Assembly (NCBI RefSeq): GCF_002836735.1
Contig: NZ_PJAS01000060.1
Location: 86,677 to 150,676, forward strand
Reading direction: 5' to 3'
Length of the DNA stretch: 64,000 bases
Origin: Psychrobacter sp. 4Bb
GTDB taxonomy: Bacteria > Pseudomonadota > Gammaproteobacteria > Pseudomonadales > Moraxellaceae
The stretch's first letter is position 1. Each line of letters begins with the position of its first letter. Position numbers and translations under genes: made by a program. This document shows, piece by piece, positions 40,914-50,005 of this stretch. The notes under the pieces are model-generated. The model had not been told where the DNA came from and did no database searches. It saw only the letters and a list, made by a program, of their open reading frames with translations.

Positions 40914-42593
40914 ATGAAAGAAATAAAGGGCGACAAAACATATAGTAGTGCTCGACATTCTAAATACTGGCAGCAACTACAAGCGCTTGCAAAGCATCCA
41001 TGGTCACTTGCACAGCTATTTGCACAAGATGATAAGCGTGCCAAGCATTTTAGCGTGCAGGCTGGTGCGCTGTATATGGACTTTAGTAAGCAGCGTATCG
41101 ATCAGACAGTATTGTCTAACTTACTGAGTTTGGCTGATAGTTGTGAGCTAGATGCTCGTATTGATTCGTTACTACAAGGGGCGATGGTAAATACCAGCGA
41201 GCAGCGTGCTGCCTTGCACACAGCATTACGATTGCCAGCGACAGCGACATTACAAGTTGATGGAAAAAATATTGTCGCTGATGTACATCATAGTTTGTCA
41301 CAAGTAGCACGCTTATCAGAGCGCGTGCGCAATGGCACGTGGCGCGGGTTTTCTGGCAAGGCAATTACAGATGTTGTCAATATTGGGGTTGGCGGCTCTG
41401 ATTTAGGACCGCTGATGGCAACTACAGCGCTTGATGAATGGGCAGATACCAGTATTGAGGTGCATTTTGTCTCCAATATGGACGGTACGCAGCTTGATAA
41501 TTTGCTCAAGCATTTAAATCCTGAAACCACACTATTTATTATCTCTTCCAAATCCTTTGGTACGGTTGATACTTTATCAAATGCTAAGACAGCATTATCT
41601 TGGCTACTTGCGACGGCAAAACTCCGTGCAGGCACAGAAGATAGTGTATTGCGTCGACACTTTATCGGCATTTCAGCCAATAGTGAAAAAATGAGTGCTT
41701 GGGGAATTCATCCTGAGCATCAGTTGCAGCTTTGGGAATGGGTCGGCGGGCGCTTTTCTTTATGGTCGGCGATAGGCCTTGCCATTGCTATTCGTATTGG
41801 TATGAATGGCTTTAAAGCTTTATTAAGCGGTGCTCATAGTATGGATGAGCATTTTGCACAAGCTGACTTTGCCGACAATTTACCCGTACTGTTAGGCTTG
41901 CTAGCTGTTTGGAACAGTACTTTTTTAAAAGTAAATGCGCATACCGTATTGCCTTATGACGGTAGGCTAGGCTATTTGCCGAGTTATCTTACCCAGCTAG
42001 AGATGGAGAGTAATGGCAAGTCAGTTACTCGGAATGGGGATCGTATTGACTATGATACGTGTCCGATTCTATGGGGTGAAATTGGCTCAAATGCGCAACA
42101 TGCATTCTATCAGCTGCTACATCAAGGCACGCAGCAGGTCTCCTGTGACTTTATCGCTTGCATACGTCGCTACGGTGATGAGGCGCCAAACTCCTCATTG
42201 CAGCAACAGCACGAATTGTCTTTAGCCAACTGCTTGGCGCAAAGTCGAGTATTGGCATTTGGTAATGCTGCTGTAATAGATCTGGTCGATCCACAGACAG
42301 TGTCCGAAGCAGACAAGTATAAGTACTACCGTGGTAACCAACCGTCAACCACATTACTGATTGATGAGCTGATGCCGCATAGCTTAGGCGCATTGATAGC
42401 GCTTTACGAGCATAAGGTCTATGTCATGGCCAGTATCTGGGATATCAATCCGTTTGATCAATGGGGCGTCGAGATGGGTAAGCAAATGGCAGACTCCGTA
42501 CACCATGCTATGCAGCATATCCAGCAAGATTCTCAAGGTCTATTCGATACATCTACTGACCAATTACTAAAGCGTATCAAACAGCTGTCCTAG
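40914..42593 (+). CDS. pgi: Glucose-6-phosphate isomerase
   Basis: Interconverts glucose 6-phosphate and fructose 6-phosphate. VNIGVGGSDLGPLMAT, FISSKSFGTVDTLSNA, and the PGI signature GGRFSLWSAIGLAIAIRIG are present. QLEMESNGKSVTRNG contains the catalytic glutamate-lysine region, and INPFDQWGVEMGKQMA is the C-terminal signature. The 559 residues match the family. In this block it would feed carbon from gluconeogenesis to UDP-sugars through Pgm and GalU. Confidence 0.96.
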   Translation: MKEIKGDKTYSSARHSKYWQQLQALAKHPWSLAQLFAQDDKRAKHFSVQAGALYMDFSKQRIDQTVLSNLLSLADSCELDARIDSLLQGAMVNTSEQRAALHTALRLPATATLQVDGKNIVADVHHSLSQVARLSERVRNGTWRGFSGKAITDVVNIGVGGSDLGPLMATTALDEWADTSIEVHFVSNMDGTQLDNLLKHLNPETTLFIISSKSFGTVDTLSNAKTALSWLLATAKLRAGTEDSVLRRHFIGISANSEKMSAWGIHPEHQLQLWEWVGGRFSLWSAIGLAIAIRIGMNGFKALLSGAHSMDEHFAQADFADNLPVLLGLLAVWNSTFLKVNAHTVLPYDGRLGYLPSYLTQLEMESNGKSVTRNGDRIDYDTCPILWGEIGSNAQHAFYQLLHQGTQQVSCDFIACIRRYGDEAPNSSLQQQHELSLANCLAQSRVLAFGNAAVIDLVDPQTVSEADKYKYYRGNQPSTTLLIDELMPHSLGALIALYEHKVYVMASIWDINPFDQWGVEMGKQMADSVHHAMQHIQQDSQGLFDTSTDQLLKRIKQLS

Positions 42594-42630
42594 CGATAGT
42601 GGTGTGTCAATAATATAGGAAAGCACGCTC

Positions 42631-44016
42631 ATGGAAACGGTTTTAGATGGTAGCCATATGAATAAATACAATAATGAATCTGAACCAAACCAATTAACTG
42701 ATTCCACAGTTTGTGTGCTTATTGGTCACAGCATAGAGGTAATTACCAGTGCAGTGGTGCTAGCAAGTCTCGGTCAGCGTGTGCATCTCTACGCAGACAA
42801 GACGCTACTAACGCAGCAGATACAGCAGTATGGTTTTGAGCATCATCTGCAAGCCCTATGGCAAATGTATGAGCAGCAGCAGGTCATTATTAGTAAGAAA
42901 TTACCAACTAGTGCCGATATGCTAATAAGAGGCTATGAAGCAGCTGGTCATAATGAAACTGATGCTCAAAATACGGTGACGCTTTATTGGTTGTTCTTAG
43001 ATAGTATTAAGCTTGTGTGGAAAGAAGATAATTGGATTACTGCTTTTAATCACAGCTATCAGCAAGCAATCCCTGTGATTATGAGTGGCATTGAGCAATT
43101 AGGACATGTAGCTGGTTTGGCTCAGCGTTTACAGCGTGCTTGGGTCTATTATGTGCCATTTGTATTCTTACAGGATGGTGATGCTTATAGCTCGATGTTG
43201 AATCCTTCGTTATGGCTACTAGGTGAAAAGACAGCAAGTAGTAGCCAGCACTTGAATGTGTTGAAGCCTTTAATGCAGCATGCACGCGCTACCCATCATG
43301 CTGATATCGCAACGATAGAGTTTGCTCGCAGTAGTATCATGGCGATGCTAGCGACTAGAGTGAGCTTTATGAATGAGATGTCACGTTTGGCTGATAGTCA
43401 AAATGTTGATATCAGTCAAGTCAGTCGTATTATGGGATTGGATGAGCGGGTAGGCAGCAGTTATTTAAAAGCAGGGTGGGGATTCGGTGGTAATACTTTG
43501 CCCACCGAGCTGGCTAAATTGCAACAATCAAGCCGTACACACAGTTTGGATATGCCTTTATTGCAATCTAATGTACATATTAACGAAGATCAAAAAGAGC
43601 TGATATTCCGTAAGTTTTGGCAGTATTTTGATGGGTTCATTGACAATAAAACTGTGATGATTTGGGGCGGTAGTTATAAGTCAGGCTCAGGACGTACCGC
43701 TGGTTCAGCTATCCATCCGTTGTTAGCATTACTGTGGTCTTATAATATTCGCACACTGGTTTATAGCGATAAGGCACAGCATGAACTTGCCGAGCTTTAT
43801 CAGCAACAACCTTTGCTTGAGCTGATTGCTAGTCCTTATCAACAGCTTTGCGATACTCATGCTGTTTTTATCGTTAGTTGGTCACCGCGAGATCAATTAG
43901 ATATTGGCAAAATTAATCAACAAGCCATGCCCGTATTTGATGCGCAAAATGCCCTGACACGCTCACAAATTAATAGCTTAGTAGGTGACTATATGGGTAT
44001 TGGTCGAACTAAATAG
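42631..44016 (+). CDS. UDP-glucose 6-dehydrogenase homologue lacking catalytic residues
   Basis: The 461 residues align along the whole length with UDP-glucose dehydrogenases, but key positions are changed. The N-terminal glycine-rich NAD motif reads LIGHSIEVITSAVVLASLG (about 30-48). The catalytic-helix region reads IEFARSSIMAMLATRVSFMNE, with Arg233 where Lys and Met237 where Asn are expected. The catalytic-cysteine motif (G-[YF]-G-G-S-C-F-P-K-D) reads GFGGNTLPTE (284-293), with Thr289 for Cys and Glu293 for Asp. The frame is intact and has a good ribosome binding site (AGGAAAG), so it is not a pseudogene. It sits where ugd occurs among these genes in Acinetobacter capsule loci. It is probably a non-catalytic paralogue; its role is unknown. 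Confidence 0.75.
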   Translation: METVLDGSHMNKYNNESEPNQLTDSTVCVLIGHSIEVITSAVVLASLGQRVHLYADKTLLTQQIQQYGFEHHLQALWQMYEQQQVIISKKLPTSADMLIRGYEAAGHNETDAQNTVTLYWLFLDSIKLVWKEDNWITAFNHSYQQAIPVIMSGIEQLGHVAGLAQRLQRAWVYYVPFVFLQDGDAYSSMLNPSLWLLGEKTASSSQHLNVLKPLMQHARATHHADIATIEFARSSIMAMLATRVSFMNEMSRLADSQNVDISQVSRIMGLDERVGSSYLKAGWGFGGNTLPTELAKLQQSSRTHSLDMPLLQSNVHINEDQKELIFRKFWQYFDGFIDNKTVMIWGGSYKSGSGRTAGSAIHPLLALLWSYNIRTLVYSDKAQHELAELYQQQPLLELIASPYQQLCDTHAVFIVSWSPRDQLDIGKINQQAMPVFDAQNALTRSQINSLVGDYMGIGRTK

Positions 44017-44042
44017 TTTGATTTAAGGTTTTCTGTGTATAG

Positions 44043-44078
44043 AAAAAAGGCTCGCTAATACTCATTAGCGAGCCTTTT
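44043..44078. terminator. Bidirectional terminator between the ugd-like gene and pgm
   Basis: AAAGGCTCGCTAAT and ATTAGCGAGCCTTT form a perfect stem around a 4-nt loop, with A and T runs on the two sides, between converging genes. Confidence 0.9.
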
Positions 44079-44117
44079 CGACTGACAATCAGAATTATTT
44101 TTACTGGGCTAATGACT

Positions 44118-45605
44118 TTATGCTGGTACGGCACCTTGCGTTGCTAGCCATTGCTGAATTTTTTGAGTTTTAGCAGCCAGTAACAGTTGCTCACCGCGAC
44201 TTTCGATATTCAATCTGATAAGCGGCTCGGTATTCGATGCTCGCAGATTGAAGCGCCATTCGCCAAAATTCAGACTTAAACCATCAAGTGTCGATTTAAC
44301 TGGTTGCTCGTTGCTGAATTTATCTTCAATTGCGCTAATAATTGTTGGTGCGTCATAGGTTGTAAGACGAAAGTTTAGCTCACCTGAGCTGGGATAGGCG
44401 GCAATATAGCCTGTGACCAATTCAGACAGTGTTTTACCAGTGTTAGACAACAGCTCAATGGTCAATAACCATGGAATCATGCCACTATCGCAATAGAAGA
44501 AGTCGCGGAAATAGTGATGGGCAGACATTTCACCGCCATATACAGCACCTGAGTCCCGCATGACTTGCTTGATAAATGAGTGTCCAGATTTACTAATGAC
44601 AGCCCTACCATTATGTTCCTCTATCACTGCTTCGGTATTATAAATTACTCGTGGGTCATAGACGATTGATTCATTCGGGTATTTGTTTAAAAAAGCTTGA
44701 GCGAGCATACCGACGATATAGCTACCATCGATAAATTCACCACGTTCATCGAATAGGAAGCAGCGATCAAAGTCACCATCAAAGGCAATGCCAAGATCCG
44801 CGTTATTTTCCAAAACGGCTTGCTGGGTAGCCACTCTATTGGCTTCAATCATTGGATTAGGGATGCCGTTAGGGAAGCTACCATCTGGTGTATGATGCAA
44901 TTTAATCACTTCAATCGGTGCTTCTGCTTGTGCTAACTTATCAATTAATAAATCGACCACAGGACCTGCACTACCATTGCCTGAATTAACGACCAGTTTG
45001 AGTGGTTTTAGTTTATCAGTATCAATAAAAGTCATAACATGATCGATGTACGCGCTTTTATCCGTCAATAACTGCAATTTGCCTGATTGATTATCCGTAG
45101 TGAACTGCCCAGATTCTGCCAGTGCTTGAATCTCTGCCAACCCATCATCAGCGCTGATTGGTTTTGAATGTTCTTTAACCAGTTTTAGGCCATTATAATT
45201 GATAGGGTTATGACTGGCAGTCACTTCGATACCACCTAACGCCTGATAGTGACTGGTGGCAAAATATACTTCTTCGGTACCACTCATGCCCAAATCAATC
45301 ACATCAACGCCAGCATCAACGATGCCTTTGATAGCGGCTTGTTTTAATTGCTCACTAGAGTGGCGAATATCACTACCGATAACGATAGCAGGTTTTAGAG
45401 TTGCTATATCATCGGCTTGGGTTTGAGCTGCTGCCTGATAACGCTGATACAAAATCTGTGCGAACGCGCGCCCGATACGGTAGGAAATCTCTTCATCGAG
45501 ATTGACCCCAAGCTCACCCCGAATGTCATAGGCTTTAAATGAGCTGATAGTAATAGGGTCGAATGTCGCAGCTGGTTGATAGCTGGTGGTCGCAGAAGTG
45601 GACAT
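44118..45605 (-). CDS. pgm: Phosphomannomutase/phosphoglucomutase
   Basis: Alpha-D-phosphohexomutase (AlgC/ManB type) that interconverts hexose 6- and 1-phosphates, supplying GalU with glucose 1-phosphate and possibly mannose 1-phosphate for GDP sugars. FKAYDIRGELG opens domain 1, the phosphoserine loop is GIEVTASHNPINYNGLKL, the metal loop is IAFDGDFDRCF, and YGGEMSAHHYFRDF is the sugar-binding loop. ATG 45605 has AGGAA upstream; the open frame continues 36 codons further but lacks a ribosome binding site and reads as a hydrophobic leader. The 495 residues compare with about 460 in AlgC. Confidence 0.94.
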   Translation of the reverse strand: MSTSATTSYQPAATFDPITISSFKAYDIRGELGVNLDEEISYRIGRAFAQILYQRYQAAAQTQADDIATLKPAIVIGSDIRHSSEQLKQAAIKGIVDAGVDVIDLGMSGTEEVYFATSHYQALGGIEVTASHNPINYNGLKLVKEHSKPISADDGLAEIQALAESGQFTTDNQSGKLQLLTDKSAYIDHVMTFIDTDKLKPLKLVVNSGNGSAGPVVDLLIDKLAQAEAPIEVIKLHHTPDGSFPNGIPNPMIEANRVATQQAVLENNADLGIAFDGDFDRCFLFDERGEFIDGSYIVGMLAQAFLNKYPNESIVYDPRVIYNTEAVIEEHNGRAVISKSGHSFIKQVMRDSGAVYGGEMSAHHYFRDFFYCDSGMIPWLLTIELLSNTGKTLSELVTGYIAAYPSSGELNFRLTTYDAPTIISAIEDKFSNEQPVKSTLDGLSLNFGEWRFNLRASNTEPLIRLNIESRGEQLLLAAKTQKIQQWLATQGAVPA

Positions 45606-45743
45606 AATGATAAAGTTCCTCGCGCATGAGCAGTGGTAAAATGAAGAGGTTAGTAGCACAATTATAAGCCAAGCTGTGTTCAATGATACACTAACTATTA
45701 GACGAATCATCAAACAACATATAAAACGATAAGAGCCGCCCTT

Positions 45744-46610
45744 ATGAGTATCTCAGACAATAAAATTACCGTGCCTAAGCCTGTACAAGGAACGCCAGAC
45801 GCCACTGGCCAGCTTGATGATTTGTTAGCGTTGATGGCACGACTAAGAACAGACTGTCCGTGGGACAAAAAGCAAACCAACCATAGCCTTATTCCGTATG
45901 CCATCGAAGAGGCTTATGAGCTAGGTGAAGCGGTACAAAGCGACGATGATGAAGACATCAAAGGTGAGCTTGGTGATGTGCTGCTGCAAGTCATCTTCCA
46001 CTGTCAGATGTATGCGGAGCAAGGGCGCTTTGATATGAGTGATGTTATCAGTACTTTGCAAAAAAAACTGATTCGCCGTCATCCACATGTGTTTGAAGCC
46101 GAAACGCTCAAAGACGATGCGGCAGTAAAAGTACGCTGGGACGAAATTAAGCTCGAGGAGCAGCAGGCACGCGAAGCACGTGGTAAATCAAAGCGTCGCT
46201 TAGATCAAGTCAAAGCGGGTAGCGCATTGATGCAGGCGCAGGATGTACAAAAGCAAGCGTCAAAGTTAGGTTTTGATTGGGAAGGTATTGCAGGTGCTGT
46301 AGACAAGTTAGACGAAGAGATTGCTGAGCTAAAACATGAGCTAACAGATAAGTCTACAGCTGAGGTCAAAGCTAACATCAGAGAGGTCGAAAAAGAATTA
46401 GGCGACTGTATGTTTGCACTCGTAAATGTTGCACGCAAATTAAACCTTGATGCAGAAGCGGCTACCTTAACCTGCGTGCACAAGTTTAAATCTCGCTTTG
46501 GTTATATTGAGGAGCAGCTAGAACTCTCTGGCAAGCGTATTGAAGACAGCGATATAACAGAAATGGATGCACTGTGGGAAGCGGCGAAACGACATGAACG
46601 CTCATCGTAA
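45744..46610 (+). CDS. mazG: Nucleoside triphosphate pyrophosphohydrolase MazG
   Basis: Hydrolyses (d)NTPs to monophosphates and pyrophosphate and is linked to nutrient-stress responses. LDDLLALMARLRTDCPWDKKQTNHSLIPYAIEEAYELGEAV is the first MazG domain, with the metal-binding ExxE...ExxD pattern continuing in KGELGDVLLQVIFH. A second MazG domain is at about 185-270 (DEEIAELKHEL, EKELGDCMFALVNVARKL). The 288 residues are near the E. coli 263. It is divergent from pgm (138 bp apart) and overlaps comEA by 17 bp. Confidence 0.95.
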   Translation: MSISDNKITVPKPVQGTPDATGQLDDLLALMARLRTDCPWDKKQTNHSLIPYAIEEAYELGEAVQSDDDEDIKGELGDVLLQVIFHCQMYAEQGRFDMSDVISTLQKKLIRRHPHVFEAETLKDDAAVKVRWDEIKLEEQQAREARGKSKRRLDQVKAGSALMQAQDVQKQASKLGFDWEGIAGAVDKLDEEIAELKHELTDKSTAEVKANIREVEKELGDCMFALVNVARKLNLDAEAATLTCVHKFKSRFGYIEEQLELSGKRIEDSDITEMDALWEAAKRHERSS

Positions 46611-46968
46611 ATTTTCATTTACCAGCTTACTGACGACCACCGCTTTTAGTCTCCTATTGTCTGTGGTCGCACTCAATAACGCCAATGCAGATCCTTGTTT
46701 TGACGACCCTCAGCGTGCTTATGAGTATTTAATCGCAAAAGAAAAAGCTGTTACACAAGCGCGTGAGCAGAAAGTTATCAATATCAATCGAGCCAATGAA
46801 GGTGAACTTGTTTCGTTAGATGGTATCGGTAGCAGTAAAGCGCAGGCGATAATTTTATATCGTGATATGTTTGGTGATTTTAAGACAGTGGATGAGTTAG
46901 CAAAAGTGAAAGGTATCGGTGCAAAAACAGTCGAGAAAAACCAAAGACGTTTAAGTGTGCGTGATTAA
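46594..46968 (+). CDS. comEA: ComEA-family helix-hairpin-helix DNA-binding protein
   Basis: A 124-residue protein with a signal peptide (hydrophobic core SLLTTTAFSLLLSVVALNNANA, cleavage after ANA). It ends in tandem helix-hairpin-helix motifs, NINRANEGELVSLDGIGSSKAQAIILYR and ELAKVKGIGAKTVEKNQRRL. Proteins of this form bind incoming DNA in the periplasm during natural transformation, which Psychrobacter relatives are known to perform. The ATG at 46594 overlaps the end of mazG, suggesting coupling. Its length fits the short gammaproteobacterial ComEA. Confidence 0.87.
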   Translation: MNAHRKFSFTSLLTTTAFSLLLSVVALNNANADPCFDDPQRAYEYLIAKEKAVTQAREQKVININRANEGELVSLDGIGSSKAQAIILYRDMFGDFKTVDELAKVKGIGAKTVEKNQRRLSVRD

Positions 46969-47134
46969 TGGCGGTGTTTTGCACTAATTAACCCCAATAT
47001 TGACAAAATAGCATGTAAGTAAATGTCATAACACCCCCAGTAGGTCCAAAATTTGTTAAACTAGCGGGTACATCCGCCTGATAAACGCTGTGTTATTCAG
47101 GGGTAGTTAAAGAATACCGGCGAGGAGTAGATGC

Positions 47135-49363
47135 ATGGCCGAGCGTGCCGCCAAGCAGTTAGAACTGAACAAATCTGAATTACCCAATTCCATTACTGAA
47201 GTGATTGCCACATTGACCCGTGCTGGGTTTGATGCGTATATCGTCGGTGGTGGTGTGCGCGATACTTTACTAGGTCTGCGCCCGAAAGACTTTGATGCCG
47301 TCACTGATGCCAAGCCGCATGAGATTAAAGATGTCTTTGGTAAGCGCTGCCGCATTATCGGTCGCCGCTTCCAGTTAGCACATGTGTATTCAGGTCGCGA
47401 GTTGATTGAAGTTGCTACTTTCCGTGGTCCACCAACCAGTGATGCTAATACCAATCAAGACGGTATGATTCTGCGCGACAATGTTTGGGGCGATATTCAA
47501 CAAGATTTCTCCCGTCGCGATTTCTCTATCAATGCGCTTTATTATCAACCGCTCAAAGGCATCGTTCATGATTTCTGCGGCGCGCTTGATGATATTGATA
47601 ACAGAATCATTCGTCTATTGGGCAATGCGCCAGTACGTATCGAAGAAGATCCTGTGCGCTTGCTCCGTGCCTTACGTTTCAAAGCCAAGTTAGGTTTTGA
47701 ATTTGATGAAGCGTTGTCCGAGCAGTTCAATGACGGGAACTGGGCGCTGCTTGAGCAAATATCACCGCATCGTCTCTATGATGAAACGCAAAAGATGTTT
47801 ACTGGTGGCTATCTAGTACCCCTGTTGCCATTATTGTTTGAATCAGGTGCGATTGATAGTCTCATTATCTATCCACCGTCTGAGCCAAGTGCTTTAGTCA
47901 ATCAGGTAGCTATCAATACCGATAAGCGTATTGCAGCGGGCAAGAGTATCAACCCTGCGTTCTTCTATGCTGCCTTACTGTGGGAAAATTACCTGCATCA
48001 ATTGGCAAAAGCCAAGAAGCGTAATATGCCGTTTGCCGAAGCGCAAATGCATGCGGCTGGTAAAGTCATTGACCGTCAGCGTATCAAAACCGCTATTCCG
48101 AAATTTGCTGAGCAATTTATCCGTGATATCTGGATATTGCAGCCGAAACTTGCAGCCCCGCGTAGCAAACAAATCGTTCAGCTATCAGAGCATCCGCGTT
48201 TCCGTGCGGGCTTTGACTTTTTGTTATTGCGTGAGCAATGTGGCGATGCAGAGCATCCGCTATCAGAGTCAACCAACGATATGGGTGACTGGTGGCAGAC
48301 GTATCAAACCTTGTCTGAACAAGAGCAGCAGCAAGCGATTGATGAGTTTGACGAAAATATTCGCCGAGGTGCTTATAAAAAAGGGCAACGTGGTCGCGGA
48401 CGTAATCGTCAAGAATCAAAAACACAGACTACTGATAATGCAGCACCCAATCAGAACAGTACAAAGCAAAATAAAGCCGATGACCGTGCTGAAAAAGGTA
48501 GAAATGAGCAATCAATGGTAAATGATTCGTCAAATATTCCAGCTCGCCGCCGCCGCGCTGCAAGTCAATCTAAAGCTGGTTGCACTGACAGTGGTAGACA
48601 TAACGTGCAGCAAGTAGAGCAAGACAATAATGAGCTTGCTCAGCTACAGCAGTTGTCTCTTGCTAATAACAAACAATCAGCAAGTCAACAGGCAAAGCCT
48701 AAGCCATTATTTGTTATCGAGCACGAGAACGTAGTGCCACCATTGCAGAAGCAGCTGTCAGCTGATGATACGTCGAAGCGTAGTAAAGCACCTGTACGAA
48801 AGCCAGCATCAACCAATCAAGATGCATTAAAGCAAGCGGTTAAGTCTGAATGCTCAAATAATGTTCAGCCGTCTAATACTAATAAGCCAGAAGCTCAAGC
48901 GTCAGCTAGTCAGGCTAGACCAGCTCGCTCGATCGCAAGATCACCTGCGTTAGTTAGTATGAATAACGAGCCGATCCCGCATAAGCGTCGCCGTCGTCAA
49001 CCTACTGTAGATAATACGAGCAATACCGAGGTACAAGGCAATAGCGATGCGAGGGATAGTAAAGGCAAAGCACAGCCAGCAGCGAAGTATGCGAAAAAAG
49101 CGCCTAAACCTGCAGTTGAATCAACTGCTAAAAGCGATACTAAAAGTGTAAAGGAAGTAGCTAGCAAGGCAGTAGGTAGCAAAGACGCGACAAAAACTGC
49201 TGCACCTGCGAGAGCCAAAAAATCGGTGAAAGCAACTACTGCAAAGGCTGCTAAAGCGAAGCAAGATACGAATGATCAGATGCCTGCTGTGAAAGTAACT
49301 GATAGTAAAGGCCCTGTACCATCGAAGCGCCGCCGCCGTCAGCCTAGTACTGAAAGCGCATAA
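47135..49363 (+). CDS. pcnB: Poly(A) polymerase I with very long basic C-terminal tail
   Basis: Adds 3' poly(A) to RNA and so promotes its decay. The nucleotidyltransferase part has GGGVRDTLLGLRPKDFDAVTDA (38-59) with the catalytic DFD, RRDFSINALYY, and RIEEDPVRLLRALRFKAKLGF; this domain set ends near residue 410. Residues about 415-742 are a disordered Lys/Arg/Ala/Ser/Gln-rich tail, so the protein is nearly 300 residues longer than the E. coli enzyme. The tail holds two copies of a KRRRRQP motif and a related ARRRRA. PcnB tails in this group are often basic, but this one is long. folK follows after one base. Confidence 0.92.
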   Translation: MAERAAKQLELNKSELPNSITEVIATLTRAGFDAYIVGGGVRDTLLGLRPKDFDAVTDAKPHEIKDVFGKRCRIIGRRFQLAHVYSGRELIEVATFRGPPTSDANTNQDGMILRDNVWGDIQQDFSRRDFSINALYYQPLKGIVHDFCGALDDIDNRIIRLLGNAPVRIEEDPVRLLRALRFKAKLGFEFDEALSEQFNDGNWALLEQISPHRLYDETQKMFTGGYLVPLLPLLFESGAIDSLIIYPPSEPSALVNQVAINTDKRIAAGKSINPAFFYAALLWENYLHQLAKAKKRNMPFAEAQMHAAGKVIDRQRIKTAIPKFAEQFIRDIWILQPKLAAPRSKQIVQLSEHPRFRAGFDFLLLREQCGDAEHPLSESTNDMGDWWQTYQTLSEQEQQQAIDEFDENIRRGAYKKGQRGRGRNRQESKTQTTDNAAPNQNSTKQNKADDRAEKGRNEQSMVNDSSNIPARRRRAASQSKAGCTDSGRHNVQQVEQDNNELAQLQQLSLANNKQSASQQAKPKPLFVIEHENVVPPLQKQLSADDTSKRSKAPVRKPASTNQDALKQAVKSECSNNVQPSNTNKPEAQASASQARPARSIARSPALVSMNNEPIPHKRRRRQPTVDNTSNTEVQGNSDARDSKGKAQPAAKYAKKAPKPAVESTAKSDTKSVKEVASKAVGSKDATKTAAPARAKKSVKATTAKAAKAKQDTNDQMPAVKVTDSKGPVPSKRRRRQPSTESA

Positions 49364-49364
49364 T

Positions 49365-49886
49365 ATGGATAACAGTACAGATAATAGTAACTGGGTTACC
49401 TGTTATGTGGGTTTGGGTAGCAACCTCGCTAATGAGCTGGGTTCGCCTGCTGATCATTTGCAGCAGGCGCTTGCAGTAATGCGAGCACATGAGCAGGTAC
49501 GTAAAGTAAGTGTCTCTTCTTTTTACGCTTCAGCACCGATGGGTCCGCAAGATCAGCCAGATTTTGTTAATGCAGTAGCTGGTTTTGAGACAACGTTTGC
49601 CCCTTATGAGCTGCTTGCTTTTTGTCAGCATTTAGAAAGCATGGCTAAGCGGGCACGTTTGCGCCGTTGGGGCGAACGTAGTCTAGATGTTGATATTTTG
49701 CTATACGGTGAGATACAGATTACCGATCCAACACTGACAATACCGCACGCTGGTTTAAGTGAGCGCAATTTTGTCTTAATACCACTGCGAGAGATGTCAC
49801 CACACTTAACCATCGCAGGTAAGTTGATAGGTGACTATTCACAAAGTCGCGATTGGACAGGTTTAACATTACTATCAAGCGATTGA
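49365..49886 (+). CDS. folK: 2-amino-4-hydroxy-6-hydroxymethyldihydropteridine pyrophosphokinase
   Basis: Transfers pyrophosphate from ATP to the pterin in folate synthesis. The opening CYVGLGSNLANELGSPADHLQQAL, PDFVNAVAGFET, and the signature RRWGERSLDVDILLYG with the metal-binding Asp pair are intact. Length 173 is normal. It starts 1 bp after the pcnB stop, so the two genes are translationally linked, and panB follows 119 bp later: the pcnB-folK-panB-panC order is widespread in gammaproteobacteria. Confidence 0.95.
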   Translation: MDNSTDNSNWVTCYVGLGSNLANELGSPADHLQQALAVMRAHEQVRKVSVSSFYASAPMGPQDQPDFVNAVAGFETTFAPYELLAFCQHLESMAKRARLRRWGERSLDVDILLYGEIQITDPTLTIPHAGLSERNFVLIPLREMSPHLTIAGKLIGDYSQSRDWTGLTLLSSD

Positions 49887-50005
49887 TTATAAGTAAATGA
49901 TGCTAAGTGATAGATGATTGGGAGATTGGTCTGAGACCTCTCGATCACAGCTAGAATAGTAGCAATATTGATAATCAAAGGCATTGCAGATTAATTGAGG
50001 GTCAT

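Noticed and set aside
42631..44016. Annotating this gene as a functional ugd
   Set aside because: The overall similarity would lead to that label, but the catalytic Cys, Lys, Asn and Asp and the NAD glycine motif are all changed.
47931..48521. 196-codon frame inside pcnB, same strand
   Set aside because: It is the +2 frame of pcnB, low in hydrophobic pattern and without a ribosome binding site; pcnB is certain in this stretch.
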